Source: Cydia pomonella (Eukaryota; Arthropoda; Insecta; Lepidoptera; Tortricidae). Taken from it: a stretch of 64,000 nucleotides of DNA. This document shows, one piece after another, positions 43,200 to 54,179 of this stretch. The stretch lies in NCBI RefSeq assembly GCF_033807575.1, contig NC_084704.1:27629968-27693967 (forward strand). The letters are read 5' to 3'. Positions within the stretch are counted from its first letter, which is position 1. Every line of letters starts with the position of its first letter. Both the position numbers and the translations under genes were made by a program. A model generated the notes under the pieces. That model saw only the letters and a program-made list of their open reading frames with translations. It ran no database searches and had not been told where the DNA came from.

Positions 43200-44640
43200 T
43201 GCTCTTAGCAATCGTAGTGTTCTATTAAAGTAAAATCTTCAAGGAAATTCCCTTTTTGGTGTGACTTTGAAATACGATGGAGGTGAAAACAATAATGGAG
43301 CCTAATTAAGTTGTAACAATAGAGCCACCTCATTTAGTAAACTTGTCTAATTACCTCTCAGATTAATCGTGAATAACTAAATACCTTCATAAAAGAGCTC
43401 AACTTACAATTTTTTTTTAAATAATAACAATTCGGTCTTCAAAACCTATTATTCGTTTGAGCACATAGTATCAGTCAGTGTTGATTTGAATGTTAATTTA
43501 TAATATAAAATATTCAAAATTAACCATTACAAATTGAACCGTAAACTGTAACCGTCCGTTTCGGTTTTACTTTCAATATTTTCAATTCTAATTAACGTTC
43601 GGCCAACACTGTTATCAGTAGTAACATAAAATTAAATAGTATGTACCTACTTAAATTTCAAAGAAATCATATTATCGTCTTTATCATTTATATTGGTATT
43701 TTTAGTGATTTAAAAACAAAACATAATTCTATTACTTACATTACGATGTTTCGAGTTTGCGACTAGAGGAAGAAAGTCAAGCCTCCTTTTGTGACTCCTG
43801 TGACATGTTAATTTAACGGTCTCAGCCATAGGTTCAGGAACACGTCTAAGATATCCTTTTATCTTCATTGACCTGTTTCTGCTCCAGTGATTCTCTTTCG
43901 TTATTCACTTACAGACATGTATATCGCTGCCTGATTTCGGCTTAACGGTGAGGGCAAGCAATATAAATATTATTTTCGTAGAAATTCTACGCTGCTTAAA
44001 GAAAATAAATTATGTCTAGTCTATGTGGCTTTTGTACTCTTCGTAACAATTAAAAATGTAAATTAAATCTTAGAGTAACATTTCATTAAAAATAAAATAT
44101 TATTTTGTTATGGCGTCCTTAAGAAAGTAAAATTTGGACTGCTAAATTATATAATTAACTTCGTCGACGCAACTTAAGCAGATTATGAGTCTGTTAAGAG
44201 CGCTTGAGGTTGTCATTCGTTTAGTTGGATTCTTGTGTCAAATTGGGAATAAAACAGACTTATGGAGCAATTTCCTAAAATTCTATGTTCATTGAACTTC
44301 GGTCTTTACAACTTTAAGATTCACCTAAAGAGACTCTGTTTTCGCTAAACGTTTCGTAATCGCGTTTGATGGTTTTATTGGTGAAAAGGTTTCATTTTCA
44401 ATCGGCGTGAATATTTTAGTCCATTTAGCTTCTTAGTTATTTGATGTTAATTCTGATAACAGATATCTACGCTATTTCATCCAATGTATAAAATATATAA
44501 AATGAACCATAGAGACTCACTTAGAGATGCGTTTAAAATTGTGTAAGACATACAAATTAATATCTAAAGTTTGCTTATTTCTAAAGCCTTTATAGCATAC
44601 AAGACTACATGAATGATGAATAAATCAGCGTGGGATTAAG
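43200..44640. other. Long spacer, nothing recognised
   Basis: No supported gene, RNA or repeat. A short perfect hairpin, CGTAGAAATTCTACG, is at 43978-43992. Confidence 0.45.
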
Positions 44641-44659
44641 TGTGACTGAAAACAACTAA

Positions 44660-44713
44660 GCAACTCTGGGGCCCTGGGGGTAAGCGCCCTTACCCCCAGG
44701 GCCCCAGAGTTGC
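44660..44713. repeat. Perfect 25-bp GC-rich inverted repeat with 4-nt spacer
   Basis: Arms 44660-44684 and 44689-44713 are exact reverse complements around CGCC. The arm contains CTCTGGGGCCCTGGGGG. Adjacent sequence to 44875 (CACGTGGCCAGAGGGCTGAG, GCATTGCCATACAACACGGC) looks like a dispersed repeat. One arm is its natural end and the other a snap-back copy. Confidence 0.85.
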
Positions 44714-44880
44714 AGGGTCTTCAAAAAATGTAGCCGCAGGTTAGTGGACTTGACACGTGGCCAGAGGGCTGAGTCATATCTAGCACAGCGGATCAGCATT
44801 GCCATACAACACGGCAATGCTGCCAGCCTTCTGGACATGCTGCCAATAGACGGCGAGTTGGGGCAAATTTTCTATTTATA
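44714..44880 (-). repeat. Probable dispersed repeat or LINE relic next to the hairpin
   Basis: On the minus strand the text GCATGTCCAGAAGGCTGGCA, GCTGATCCGCTGTGCTAGAT and TTTTTTGAAGACCCTGCAAC is GC-rich and unlike the AT-rich surroundings. A 60-residue frame covers it but shows no motif I can name. Confidence 0.4.
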
Positions 44881-45004
44881 GTTTATTTAAAAGTTTAGTT
44901 TTTAATTTTTACTTTAAGGCCTAATTTTACTGTTTTTTATTATATTACTTGTTGAATAAAAAATAGATAATATTATGTTAACATGATGAAATTGATATTT
45001 CAAT

Positions 45005-46608
45005 TAGGGATTGCAAACCGGATTGGTTTTCAATCCGGCCGGATCCAACCGGATCCGGTTTGGTATAGAGATATAAAAGTTAATTAAATGACATATTTTT
45101 CTACTTTTTTGCGTAATACGTATTCCTAAATCTATAATTTGAAGTTAATAAATAACTTCTTAACAATAAAATAGAACTTGGTAGTAAAAAGTGTCACAAT
45201 GTCAATATAACATTAAAAACAAAATTTGAAATCGGTAATTTATTATATTTAACCATTCAAAAGTGCTCAAATTTTCGTTTACAATTATAAATTTGATTAG
45301 TTTCCAAAGCCTGATGATGGGATGTGGGGTGGGAATTGGAGCTCCTTGAAAGGACAAGTTTTCGTAACTGTTCTTTGATTGAACTCTTTGTAGAATCTGT
45401 TCGGAAAGAGAAGAGTCGTGGAATGTATTGGGCCCCATACATTCCACGACTCTTCTCTTTCCTCACAAACTCTAACGTTGACATCCATTCTAGCATAGAG
45501 AAATAAGAAGTACATAGAGTGCTCACTCCATACATCAGTTTTGTTATCAAAACGCTTATTATTTTCGTAGTCGACATCTAGCATCGAGTAGCGGAACTCT
45601 CAGTACTGCTACTCGACAATAGATATCGCGGCAAACAAGAGTAACCGGAACTCTATTTTCAACTCCTACGCTTACTATTATTTATTACTTTTAACGAAGA
45701 TATTTTACTTTTAACCAATTTTGATATTAAATGCGCTCAAGTATTATCTTGCTCTAAATTTTTTGTCCGAAAAAGTAGTAGACTGTATGTCTTAAAAAAA
45801 TTGTACCTTTTTAATTTATGGAAAAGTATATTGGTCAAATTATAGGGAACAACACACGACACGATGATCTCATGCGAAAAATAATAGAATGTAGGATTGA
45901 AAACCATTGCGGAAAGGGACTCCCTAAGAAAAGTTACATAGATCAAATAAAGAATTGGCTAGACGTAGAGTAGCATGTACAGGAGATGAAGGAAATTGCA
46001 TAAGATTGGATGAAATTGTAAAGACAAAAGATTCTCTCTTAAATTTGAATAGAAAAGAATCTATATTTTATCATATATATACATATATCGGAGAAAACTA
46101 AAGATTATCAATATTATCATATATTCTTCATTCACACATATTGATGAGCCCAACTGTAGTCGGTTGAGTACCACCGACTTAATCCTGCTCATTTGTTTAC
46201 TTTTAATCTCCTATCACAACATTATGACACGACGTTAACCTTCTCTTTAGCATAAATTACAAATGCCTTCCATGGCATCTCCATCTTTTCATTTTTCCTT
46301 CTATTACAGTATTTATGTAATCGTCATATCGTGCCACCAACATGAAAGAAGAAGAAATCCTCTTCTGTTCCCAGTCATCGTCATAATAAATATATTTTTA
46401 TCTTAATAAATTTAAACGTTTTTTGTTCTGTTCAACTTCATACCTCGTATCCGTTGCCTTTTCCTCATCTGAAACGCACAGCGCGTGCTGTATTTAGGCG
46501 TTTTTTTTATTTTACCGGATCCGGTGATTTTTACCGGATCCGGTAACTCCTGAAAAGTGCCGGATCCGGCCGGATTACCGGATCCGCCGGACCGGATTGC
46601 AATCCCTA
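45005..46608. mobile_element. hAT-type non-autonomous transposon, copy 1
   Basis: Termini TAGGGATTGCAAACCGG and, inverted, TAGGGATTGCAATCCGG are flanked by perfect 8-bp duplications ATTTCAAT (44997-45004 and 46609-46616). Eight-base duplications and this terminus style are typical of the hAT superfamily. Both ends carry many CCGGATCCGG words, likely transposase-binding sites. No transposase frame is seen. The open frames near 45.2-45.6 kb are not shared intact with copy 2. It holds an internal foldback at 45403-45462. Confidence 0.9.
45403..45462. repeat. 26-bp perfect inverted repeat inside hAT copy 1
   Basis: Arms 45403-45428 and 45437-45462 are exact reverse complements (arm includes GAGAAGAGTCGTGGAATG) around TGGGCCCC. 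The surrounding block 45393-45474 is missing from hAT copy 2. Confidence 0.9.
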
Positions 46609-46619
46609 ATTTCAATGTA

Positions 46620-47590
46620 TATAAGGTAATCCGTTTTTATTGACATTTAGATTTTATTCTAGAAAGCTTGGTGAAATTTTGGTGTTTGACGATCCTTTTG
46701 TGAAATTCTTATTATTATTTTGACATTTCTATAATAATTCAATGTTTTTAAGAACAATAATATGTAACTGCATCCATAAATTGCTCTGATATTTAGATTA
46801 TGATGATATTTATAAATTTTACACTTAAAAAGTTCTTGTTGCTAGGCCAATTTTAGTAAAGAATATATTGACTTTCACTTTGAATATATGTGGTATTATA
46901 TTCAGGACGTTTTACTGCTGTCTTTTGTCAGTTCACTTTTAACCAGGAAACAGATCTTTAAGGCAGAAAGTCGCTAATGGTCGGGACGCACGGATAAATT
47001 TAGTTAGGCCCCTCGGCAAAGTTTGCCTGTACGAATACGTGAGTAAGAAGTTTTCCGATCGAAGCACGTGAACACATTTGAAATGTTGTTTTATTATTCC
47101 CGTTCCCGGAATTTTACTCATCTGTCCAAACATTGATGTTTTTGAAGCCCCGACCAAGTTTGGTTTATGGTAAATGATTTGGTAAAGGTTAATGTAGGTA
47201 TTTTCTGAAAAATCGTCTGCTAATAAATTTGCAAATGGAGCTGTTTTTGTAGACACCGAAATAACGTATCGACGATGGAATGGTAACCGATTGACTGACT
47301 CGTAAATCGCACAACTTAGTGACAGCTGCAATCTGTAAATAAGTTCTAATGTAGTTTACATATTTATTATGCACCCCTCCATGAAAGTTTCTACGCTAGA
47401 TTGTTACTTTTACTGTAAGTACATACAATTTGTAACAATAATAGTTTCGAACAATGACTGCTTGTCGACATCAGTAGTTACAACGTAAATATTATATATG
47501 AAGAATATTATTTATGTGTTGTACACTCTGATTTTGGTATCCACAGCCAAGATATACAGTTTTGAATAAAATAACTCAGTGATGCGACGG
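46620..47590. other. Spacer, no supported gene
   Basis: The 130-residue minus frame 46939-47331 has no recognisable domain, start context or second copy. It is left as unproven. Confidence 0.4.
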
Positions 47591-47592
47591 GC

Positions 47593-47742
47593 GATATTAA
47601 AGCTTAGAATAAATGTTGGTTAACTTGGTTGAGGTCTTGACTCAGATGGAAGAGCACAGGGCTCATGATCTAGGTCATGAGTTCAAGTCTCACCCAAGAC
47701 AGTACATTTTTCCACTTTTGAATTTATTCTAAGCTCAATATC
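47593..47742 (+). mobile_element. Foldback element or SINE-like unit carrying a tRNA-Met-like sequence
   Basis: Arms GATATTAAAGCTTAGAATAA (from 47593) and the inverted partner ending GAGCTCAATATC-like at 47742 pair over about 21 bp with one extra base. Between them lies a tRNA-like sequence at 47634-47700. Confidence 0.65.
47634..47700 (+). pseudogene. tRNA-like sequence, elongator tRNA-Met(CAT) type
   Basis: The acceptor halves GTCTTG and CAAGAC can pair. An A-box-like ACTCAGATGGAAGAGC and a B box GAGTTCAAGTC are present. The anticodon loop GCTCATGATC places CAT at 47664-47666, like elongator tRNA-Met. The anticodon stem is weak and the acceptor is short, so it is likely a pseudogene or SINE head rather than a working tRNA. 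Confidence 0.65.
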
Positions 47743-47759
47743 ATCGTTCACTGATGTTT

Positions 47760-48395
47760 CTGCTTGATACAAATTTAATTGGGCGATATTTAGTTACCTA
47801 CTTAACATAAAGTAATATGAAATACTAAAACTATTAGCGGTGTATAGGAGCAAGTGGTTTATTTACAATAAATTCCAAATCCCTGTGGATTTGGCAATAG
47901 AATAGGTAAGGGACCTACAAAACCTACAGTCATGATCCTTCAGATAGTACCATTTCACAATCTGAAGGTTGTCTGGAAGAGACAACAACAAATGTGAACA
48001 TCTATAACTGTACCCTTTTCAAGCAAATAAATGATTTATGATTTATAAGATCCCTGTTTACCGATAGGTTCACCTTTTGTTACCTACCAATATATACTTT
48101 TTTTAAATTCTGTACCATTTTTATTTTATTTTTAGTTTAGTGTGCAATAAAACATTTTATTTTTATATTTATTTATTTTCTTATTATGTTAGGTTTTTAC
48201 AATATGGATATAAAAATAATATAAAATACTTATAAACATAGTATCAAAAACTTAACCTAGCGTGCCGCCAGCGGCGGGGCAAGCCCCAAGCTGTCGGTGG
48301 TCAAGGCCGCAGAGAGAGGATTTATTAATCACTAGCTTCTGTCCACACACTTCGTCTGCATAGGAAGATGATTATTGATATAAAACCATTCCTAT
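47760..48395. other. Spacer with probable LINE tails near 47930-48050 and 48130-48180
   Basis: CTGAAGGTTGTCTGGAAGAG, then AAATAAATGATTTATGATTT, has the form of a LINE 3' UTR with a short tandem tail. GTGTGCAATAAAACATTTTA is a second candidate. The block 48255-48320 (CGTGCCGCCAGCGGCGGGGC) is GC-rich and unassigned. Confidence 0.4.
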
Positions 48396-48397
48396 GT

Positions 48398-48860
48398 CCT
48401 TTTTTTTGTAATCCGCCTGATGGGAAGCAGTCATCGCAGCCCATGGACATAAGCAACATCGAAGGAGCCACTTATGCGTTGCCAACCTTTGAGAACCCTA
48501 AATACCTGCTTCTCGAAGAGCCCCATGTCATAGCGCAAGGGAAACACCTCAGAAGGTAGCTCATTCCACAACTTGCACATTCTGGGCAAAAACGAGCGAG
48601 ATGCTCGCTTGTTCTTGGTTTGCCACGTGTCGAGAAAGTGAGGATGAACTTTGTTTCTTTGGTGCGGTGATAAAAACGCGACGGTAGCACCAACTCAAAA
48701 AGTTCTTCAGAAAATTCCCCATTGTACAGACGGTAGAACAGGCACAGAGCCAACGTCTCTCCTAAGACTGAGAGGTTCCAAACCGACTGTGAGATCGGGG
48801 TCACCAACAATACGAACTGCCCGACGTTGGATGGAGTCAAGTGGAAGAAGTTGGTATTAG
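48398..48860 (-). pseudogene. CR1-group LINE RT C-terminus, decayed
   Basis: On the minus strand the pieces IQRRAVRIVGDPDLT, LALCLFYRLYNGEFSEELFE and LPSRFYHRTK match the C-terminus at 40546-41088 (for example LCIFYRMYNGECSEELFGLI). They come from different frames. The 3' UTR (GCTGCGATGACTGCTTCCCA and TCAGGCGGATTAC, then A run) ends near 48398. Frameshifts and truncation show it is dead and older than the 40-kb copy. Confidence 0.75.
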
Positions 48861-48869
48861 TCCTTACTA

Positions 48870-49390
48870 TGGCCTTAATTTATCTCCCTAAAAAAATTAA
48901 TTTAAATTTGTCAACTTAAAACTAAATGATAACCGGATCGTCAATAAATTCGGACTAATCATTTTTGAATTTTAAGTTTTACACGATTAAATAAGAGTAT
49001 AGATAGCGTATTTTGTTTTAAATAATAACAAGAAAACATTTTTTTTTTCTATTTTCATATTTGTTCGTTCAATTTGCAAATCATGCTTACTAATCTGTTA
49101 AATACGATGGTTTCACGCTATAAGCCTAAAAGCTTTTTGACTGGAAAAATAAAAGCCTGTTAACTTTAAAAAATATTGTATAATTTACTACAGTTTAGGT
49201 AAACTTTGGAAATTCACTACCATTGTATCTTAATAAACGTAGGTATCCTGAAAGTTTAGTTCAGACCTCAGAAGAGTGACTTTATTAATACAAAAGTTTC
49301 AATCCTAATACAGTGTATAAATCCAATACTCATACATAAAACAGGTAAACAAATTATCCGTGTATTATAATTAAGAAGTTTTTTTAAGTT
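48870..49390. other. Spacer, nothing recognised
   Basis: AT-rich, no supported feature. Confidence 0.5.
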
Positions 49391-49392
49391 TG

Positions 49393-49600
49393 ACACACGA
49401 CATGACATTACGAGATACGAGCTTTTTATAGTAACTGCCAACAACAGTGCCAACGAGCGTTGACAGTTACTTTAAAAAGGTCGTAACTCGTGTGTTGTTT
49501 TACATTGCGGTCCGAATTATTTTGTATGGTTAATATTTTCAGTGTGTTTAAATATTTGTCCGAATTGAATTCGCACACTGTATATCTTTTGATATTTCAT
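49393..49600 (+). repeat. Foldback repeat, copy 2 (related to 2907-3170)
   Basis: ACGAGATACGAGCTTTTTAT, AGCGTTGACAGTTACTTTAA, CGGTCCGAATTATTTTGTAT and CACACTGTATATC follow the order of copy 1. The 33-bp hairpin of copy 1 is missing. Confidence 0.6.
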
Positions 49601-49632
49601 TTCTTTTTATATATGTATAATATTTTAACTTT

Positions 49633-49871
49633 CTTCTTCTTCTTCCTAGCTTTACCCGATTTACTTGGGGTCAGCTCTCTGGCCTGAGCTGGGTCGTCTG
49701 GGGTGTTAGTTGCGCTTTTTTGAGGTTCCTTTGGACAAGCCCTATCCATGTTGTCTGGGGTCTGCCGCGTCCCCTAGGCTTTTCACTCATCTTCAGTACC
49801 TTTCTTGTCATGCGGTCTCGTGGTCGCCTCTTGACGTGGCCATACCATCGAAGTCGATTTTCGGTAAGTTT
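49633..49871 (-). pseudogene. 5'-truncated RTE-type LINE: RT C-terminus, open frame, with GAAGAA tail
   Basis: On the minus strand KLTENRLRWYGHVKRRPRDR, MTRKVLKMSEKPRGRGRPQ and TTWIGLVQRNLKKAQ run to a TGA at 49671-49673. RLRWxGHVxRRPxDxxxRKVL followed by GRGRPxxxW is the diagnostic C-terminal segment of RTE/BovB-like LINE proteins. About 66 residues stay in frame. The 3' end is a GAAGAA tail (TTCTTC at 49633-49647 on the + strand). That tail, preceded by a CGGG-AGG context, resembles the SINE tail at 4543-4552. Confidence 0.8.
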
Positions 49872-50124
49872 TTCTTGAATATAATATTTTAACTTTAATA
49901 AAATTCGACATAGTGTGTTAAATAATATGTATGCATTACCTTATGAAGGGTACGTAGTGGAGTTTTAAATGGGGCACTGAGGGCAGCTACCAGATCACGT
50001 GTGGCTGCGTTTACGTCAATATATTTGGTCATTGGAAACTTATGCCCAACTATTATTACATTTACATATTTCAAGTGCTGGTGGCTTTCATACAAACGTC
50101 AGGGCCGTAGTTTAGAAGAAGCAC

Positions 50125-50428
50125 TGGTGGCTGGGCCACCAGCGCGGTAAGAGCATGCGGCTTTCAATCCGGCCGCGGGTTCGAACCAATGAGTTTTTGG
50201 AAACTTATGTACGAAATATCATTTGATATTTACCAGTCGCTTTTTGGTGAAGGAAAACGTGAGGAAACTGGACTAATCCCAATAAGGCCTAGTTTACCCT
50301 CTGGGTTGGAAGGTCAGTTGGCAGTTGCTTTCGTAAAAACTAGTGCCTACGCCAATTCTAGGGATTAGTTGCCAAGCTAACCCCAGGCTCCCATGAGCCG
50401 TGGAAGAAAATGCCGGGACAACGCGTAA
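50125..50428 (+). mobile_element. tRNA-derived SINE, copy 2
   Basis: The tRNA-like head is rearranged: GGTGGCTGGGCCACCAGCGC precedes GGTAAGAGCATGCGG, so the A box is damaged. The B box GGGTTCGAACC is intact at 50177-50187. The body matches copy 1: GTACGAAATATCATTTGATA, CCAGTCGCTTTTTGGTGAAG, GTAAAAACTAGTGCCTACGC and CCCATGAGCCGTGG, then CCGGGACAACGCG. The 3' GAAGAA tail is lost. Confidence 0.85.
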
Positions 50429-50429
50429 T

Positions 50430-50865
50430 TTTGTAATTCTCTATTTGGAGTTTCCATAGGAGGAACTAGAAATATTGGAAAAAATAAAAATGTGTTTTTT
50501 TTTCTACTTTTCGATTCGAAATTACAAAAAAAACATCATATTATATTAGGCCGATTTTTAGAAAATTTCAAGGAGTACTGTTATGTATTAACCATGTACC
50601 CCACCCCTTGATCGTCATCAACCGCTCCACATTCTAATAATATGCTACTATTGGGACAGTTTTGCTCCTAAGTGTATGTAAAAACAATACAGGTAGAACG
50701 GAATTCAAGCACCTTGGATTCACAGGACTATAGTAGCCGTTTCAAACAGTGCTTTGATAGAGTGAAGGCCACTGATGTCTTCAGCAGTGTTGCTGGTGCA
50801 ACGTTGCGGTAGCGGGAAATAAGAGATGACAATGTCAATAATTACTTTCAAAGATTACGTTGTAT
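50430..50865. other. Spacer, nothing recognised
   Basis: No supported gene or repeat. Confidence 0.45.
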
Positions 50866-50869
50866 TATT

Positions 50870-51065
50870 CTTGTATGTGTTTTTATAGTTTTTATTTTTC
50901 ATGCTCTGAAAGTGGATCATTGTTGTTTAAAAAGTGTGCAGAAAATTATACGCATTTGCTCTAGAGCTCTGTACTTTCTAAATACGTTTTTAAGTGGGAT
51001 TTTTTGAATTTGTTGTACTATTTCCATTCTGACAGTTAACTCCCCGTTCCCTAAATGACGATATT
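50870..51065 (+). repeat. Dispersed repeat (relative at 63310-63540)
   Basis: TGAAAGTGGATCATTGTTG, AAAAAGTGTGCAGAAAATTA, CTCTAGAGCTCTGTACTTTC and GTTGTACTATTTCCATTCTG occur in the same order and orientation at 63.3-63.5 kb. No coding content; class unknown. Confidence 0.6.
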
Positions 51066-51589
51066 TTTACCTAAATTGTTAATCGAACTTTTGTTTCCAT
51101 ATACCACTTCCATATTAAATTCCACCTCCCTTTTGACACCCTTCAGGGATGAATAACCGGATTAAAAACTACCTTTATGTCATATGAAATTTCGATTTTA
51201 GTTTTCACGATCCTCAGGCCTATTCTAGTGCACGAGGAGGAGCAAAATTCTACAATTTAACAATAAATTTATTTTCAATTCGAATTATTATTTCTTCCAT
51301 TTGTGTAGTATGTTTACGCAGCTACTCTGCTTCGCGTTTTCCCTCGCTCAATCTTGTTAGGTACTCATCGCCCACACAACAGAAGTGGCTTTGCTCTTAA
51401 ATATTAACGCACCACACTGGCGGGTAAATTACGCACTCCGAAGAAAGGGCTACAACAGTCATTTATCAAGTCAACACTGCTTTTAAAGTACACACGATAT
51501 ACGGAGCATTAACTTGAGACGCTCATAGTATGTTGTCCATTACACAGTTTAGGAAACAGCAGCCTAGAGACCGAGTAAAACTTGAAAGA

Positions 51590-51770
51590 CAGAAAGAATT
51601 TAAAGAGGTATACTTATGATGGTAGATATCTGGGGGCACGGTAGTGCCCCCGCCAAGACGAGCAAAGCGAAGCGCAAGGGCACTACCTACCTTTTCTCGA
51701 AGCACTTCGTCGTTTTTTGAACCCTCATAACTTGCATTCGGATTATCCCAGATTAACAAAATTCTTGGAA
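51590..51770 (-). repeat. Probable dispersed repeat with GC-rich core
   Basis: On the minus strand GTAGTGCCCTTGCGCTTCGC, TTTGCTCGTCTTGGCGGGGG and CACTACCGTGCCCCCAGATA form a GC-rich island with an inverted GTAGTGCCC/GGGCACTAC pair. The 78-residue frame through it has no motif. Family assignment rests on general resemblance to lepidopteran repeats. Confidence 0.4.
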
Positions 51771-51839
51771 TTTAATCTCAATAGTGGACTAATTTAGCAT
51801 AAAAATGTTGAATTGCAGCTCTCATACTTTAGATTTTAT

Positions 51840-52420
51840 TCATAACTAAAAAACCCCGATTTCGTCACTGACTCACTCACTGATGATCATCAAAACCCTT
51901 AACGTACTTCCTGAAGTCCTAGGAAGCTGAAATTTGATATATAGGATACTATTAGTACACAAACAACAAAAAAATTCGAAACATTGAAAGTTTTAGCCCC
52001 TGAAGCGGTGAAAAGGGGGTTGGAATATTATATGGGGAATCAATAACCTCTGAACCGATTCAGTTAAAATTTGGTATGTAGATAGTTTTTGTTATGGGTA
52101 AGGATATATAATAGTTTTCAACCCCAAAAAAAGAGTGAAAAGGGGGAGGAAAATTAGGGAGTTGAAGTTTGTATGGCGAATCATCAAATAAACCAGATTG
52201 TATAAAAGATGCCCATAGATACGTATTTCAGGATTTTAATAGTACCTAAATCACCCCCAACTCTTTAAATTAGGGGATGAAAAATTGTTATAAGCAACTT
52301 ACAAAAAGAAGTGAAATACCATCAAAAACATTTTTATGTAAAACTTTGCCAAGACGAAACCATAAGGCTCGCAATGTCAAAAAATTATCAGATCTCTTGT
52401 AGAACCAAGCTTCTGACTCT
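51840..52420 (+). repeat. Probable dispersed repeat
   Basis: Text such as CACTGACTCACTCACTGATG, AAGCTGAAATTTGATATATA and two similar passages, CTGAACCGATTCAGTTAAAA and a repeated GTGAAAAGGGGG word (about 52008 and 52134), suggests a noncoding repeat. No second copy is in the window. Confidence 0.4.
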
Positions 52421-52917
52421 ACAAGCCCTAACTTCACAAACTACACTTTAGTTAAAATATGTGGCTTGGCGGTCGGGCAACATTTTACATGAAAATGTTT
52501 TTGATGGGTGTCTATTTAGCATATTACCTATATTATTTAACAAATTTATGTTGATTGCATATTCTTACATACATTATTTACCATTTAGTAAATATCAACT
52601 TTTCGACGAGTTTTTTTGTTTCTATTACTATTTACTCTATTAAGAGTTGTTAAACAAGTTCAATACCTTATTCATATTTTCATATGATATCTACAAACGA
52701 ATATACAAATTTATGTGAATATAAGTGAGTAAGTGGTAAGTTATTTTTATTACGTTTAAAAAGACTAGGTGTGGGAAAATCACAAACGAATTTTGTAAAA
52801 ACGAGAACTATATGTCTAGTCTTTTAAATAAGTATGTACCTACCAAAGATAAATTGATTGAGTAAGATGCGTAAAATCTAAGACAATTTCGTGCTTCTAA
52901 TTTGACAGGTAAACGAG

Positions 52918-53035
52918 ATGGCGCTGTACAGCTCCCTACATTTTGCGGTAACTTTGATTGTCAAAAGTTGACGTTTGACAATTCAGTGACCGCAAAACAT
53001 ATAGCGTAGTACGGTACCATCTGTTTTGGACGGCA
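52918..53035. mobile_element. MITE-like foldback
   Basis: AGATGGCGCTGTAC and CATTTTGCGGTAACTTTGAT on the left are mirrored by GTGACCGCAAAACATA and GTACGGTACCATCTG on the right, as imperfect inverted arms of about 50 bp. No target duplication could be fixed. Confidence 0.5.
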
Positions 53036-53039
53036 AACT

Positions 53040-53848
53040 AAAAAGCACGCTTTTTCTTGGATTTTATCTCTTTATTACAATCAATTCTTTGGTACCTACT
53101 GACCTAATGGTTGAGCAACTGTGGAGTTGTTAACATTTTGGTCTCGTGGCTTAGCCGCACGGCGACAATAACTTAAACAGCAATTAAGCTGAATTGTACT
53201 TTGTCAAAGTTTAGAGAGTCACGTTTTTGTAAGAGATAATGAATGTTAACACTCTGGGAGCGGTGCGAACTCTCTAGTTAAGGTACTAGAGATCGCAAAT
53301 TTCATCACTTATGCAAAAGACATGTCACAAATGTTATTTACTGTTTTAAATTTCAGTAAAGATATTGATAATCTGTAAAAAATACCGTACAGATAAAAGG
53401 GCGTATGTGTGAAGACGTTTGTGCCATACGCCACTTACATTGGTTTGCAGAAGAGCGAAAAGATACAAAAAAAAAAATGTTTTCGAAAAGTTTTATATTT
53501 AGTCATTATTCAACTTATTTATCATTTAGGCAAATAGGTATGTTTACTATTTAACGTATTCTCAGCCGGCGATATTAAGAGTGTAGCCTTTCGAAGAAAA
53601 CTCGCACATCGATAATATTCAAAATGCTTTTCGTTGAAATAATTTGTTTAGAGTTATTCTATTCATTCCATCTGACCATTTGACAGACTGACATTGACAT
53701 GCTATTTTCCTTTTCACCGCCTCGGACTGTAACATATCCCCCACGCTCGTATACCGGTATAATATTATTATTATTTTTGTTAATATTAATACCAGTAACT
53801 AATTCATAACTAATAAGTGACTTCTATCGATAATAAAGTCACTATCCT
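53040..53848. other. Spacer, nothing recognised
   Basis: No supported feature. Confidence 0.45.
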
Positions 53849-54177
53849 ATGTATAATACAAACCACACAACCCATGACTGTGTGTTACGTCGATTTGGTG
53901 CTGCTGTTAACCCCTTCATAATGAATCGTGATCAATTTCACTTACCTAACACCACCATCATGTGCAGAAACAGGGGTATCTTCCAAAACCGATGCGTCTT
54001 CATTTTGACGACCACTATTCAGACGCGGGATCATCAGACACACTCGTTCACTTACACACACTCACTTCACACACGCACAACATCGAATATGATCACTATT
54101 ATGCTGAAGTAGCACATGTTGGACCTTCGCCGTATCTGGAAAAAAAAACATTCACATTAAATTCATATACAGCTTGA
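53849..54177 (+). other. Coding-looking stretch of unknown identity (possible exon or pseudogene)
   Basis: Two overlapping frames are open. The more protein-like one (53962-54177, 71 residues) includes MRLHFDDHYSDAGSSDTLVH and EYDHYYAEVAHVGPSPYLE, then TFTLNSYTA and TGA. It is polar and tyrosine-rich with several acidic-Tyr motifs, as in cytoplasmic tails, and CATGTGCAG before AAACAGGGG could be a splice acceptor. The earlier frame (from 53849) gives RRFGAAVNPFIMNRDQFHLP. A single indel would link the two. I recognise no family, and chance cannot be excluded. Confidence 0.3.
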
Positions 54178-54179
54178 TG

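Noticed and set aside
45202..45584. Several minus-strand frames inside hAT copy 1 as transposase
   Set aside because: They lack hAT transposase motifs and are not kept intact in copy 2, where partial likeness reflects shared noncoding DNA.
46939..47331. 130-residue minus-strand frame as a gene
   Set aside because: No recognisable motif and no second copy; consistent with chance in this sequence.
47634..47700. Functional tRNA-Met gene
   Set aside because: The anticodon stem is poorly paired and the acceptor short; it sits inside inverted repeats, so it is kept as a tRNA-like pseudogene.
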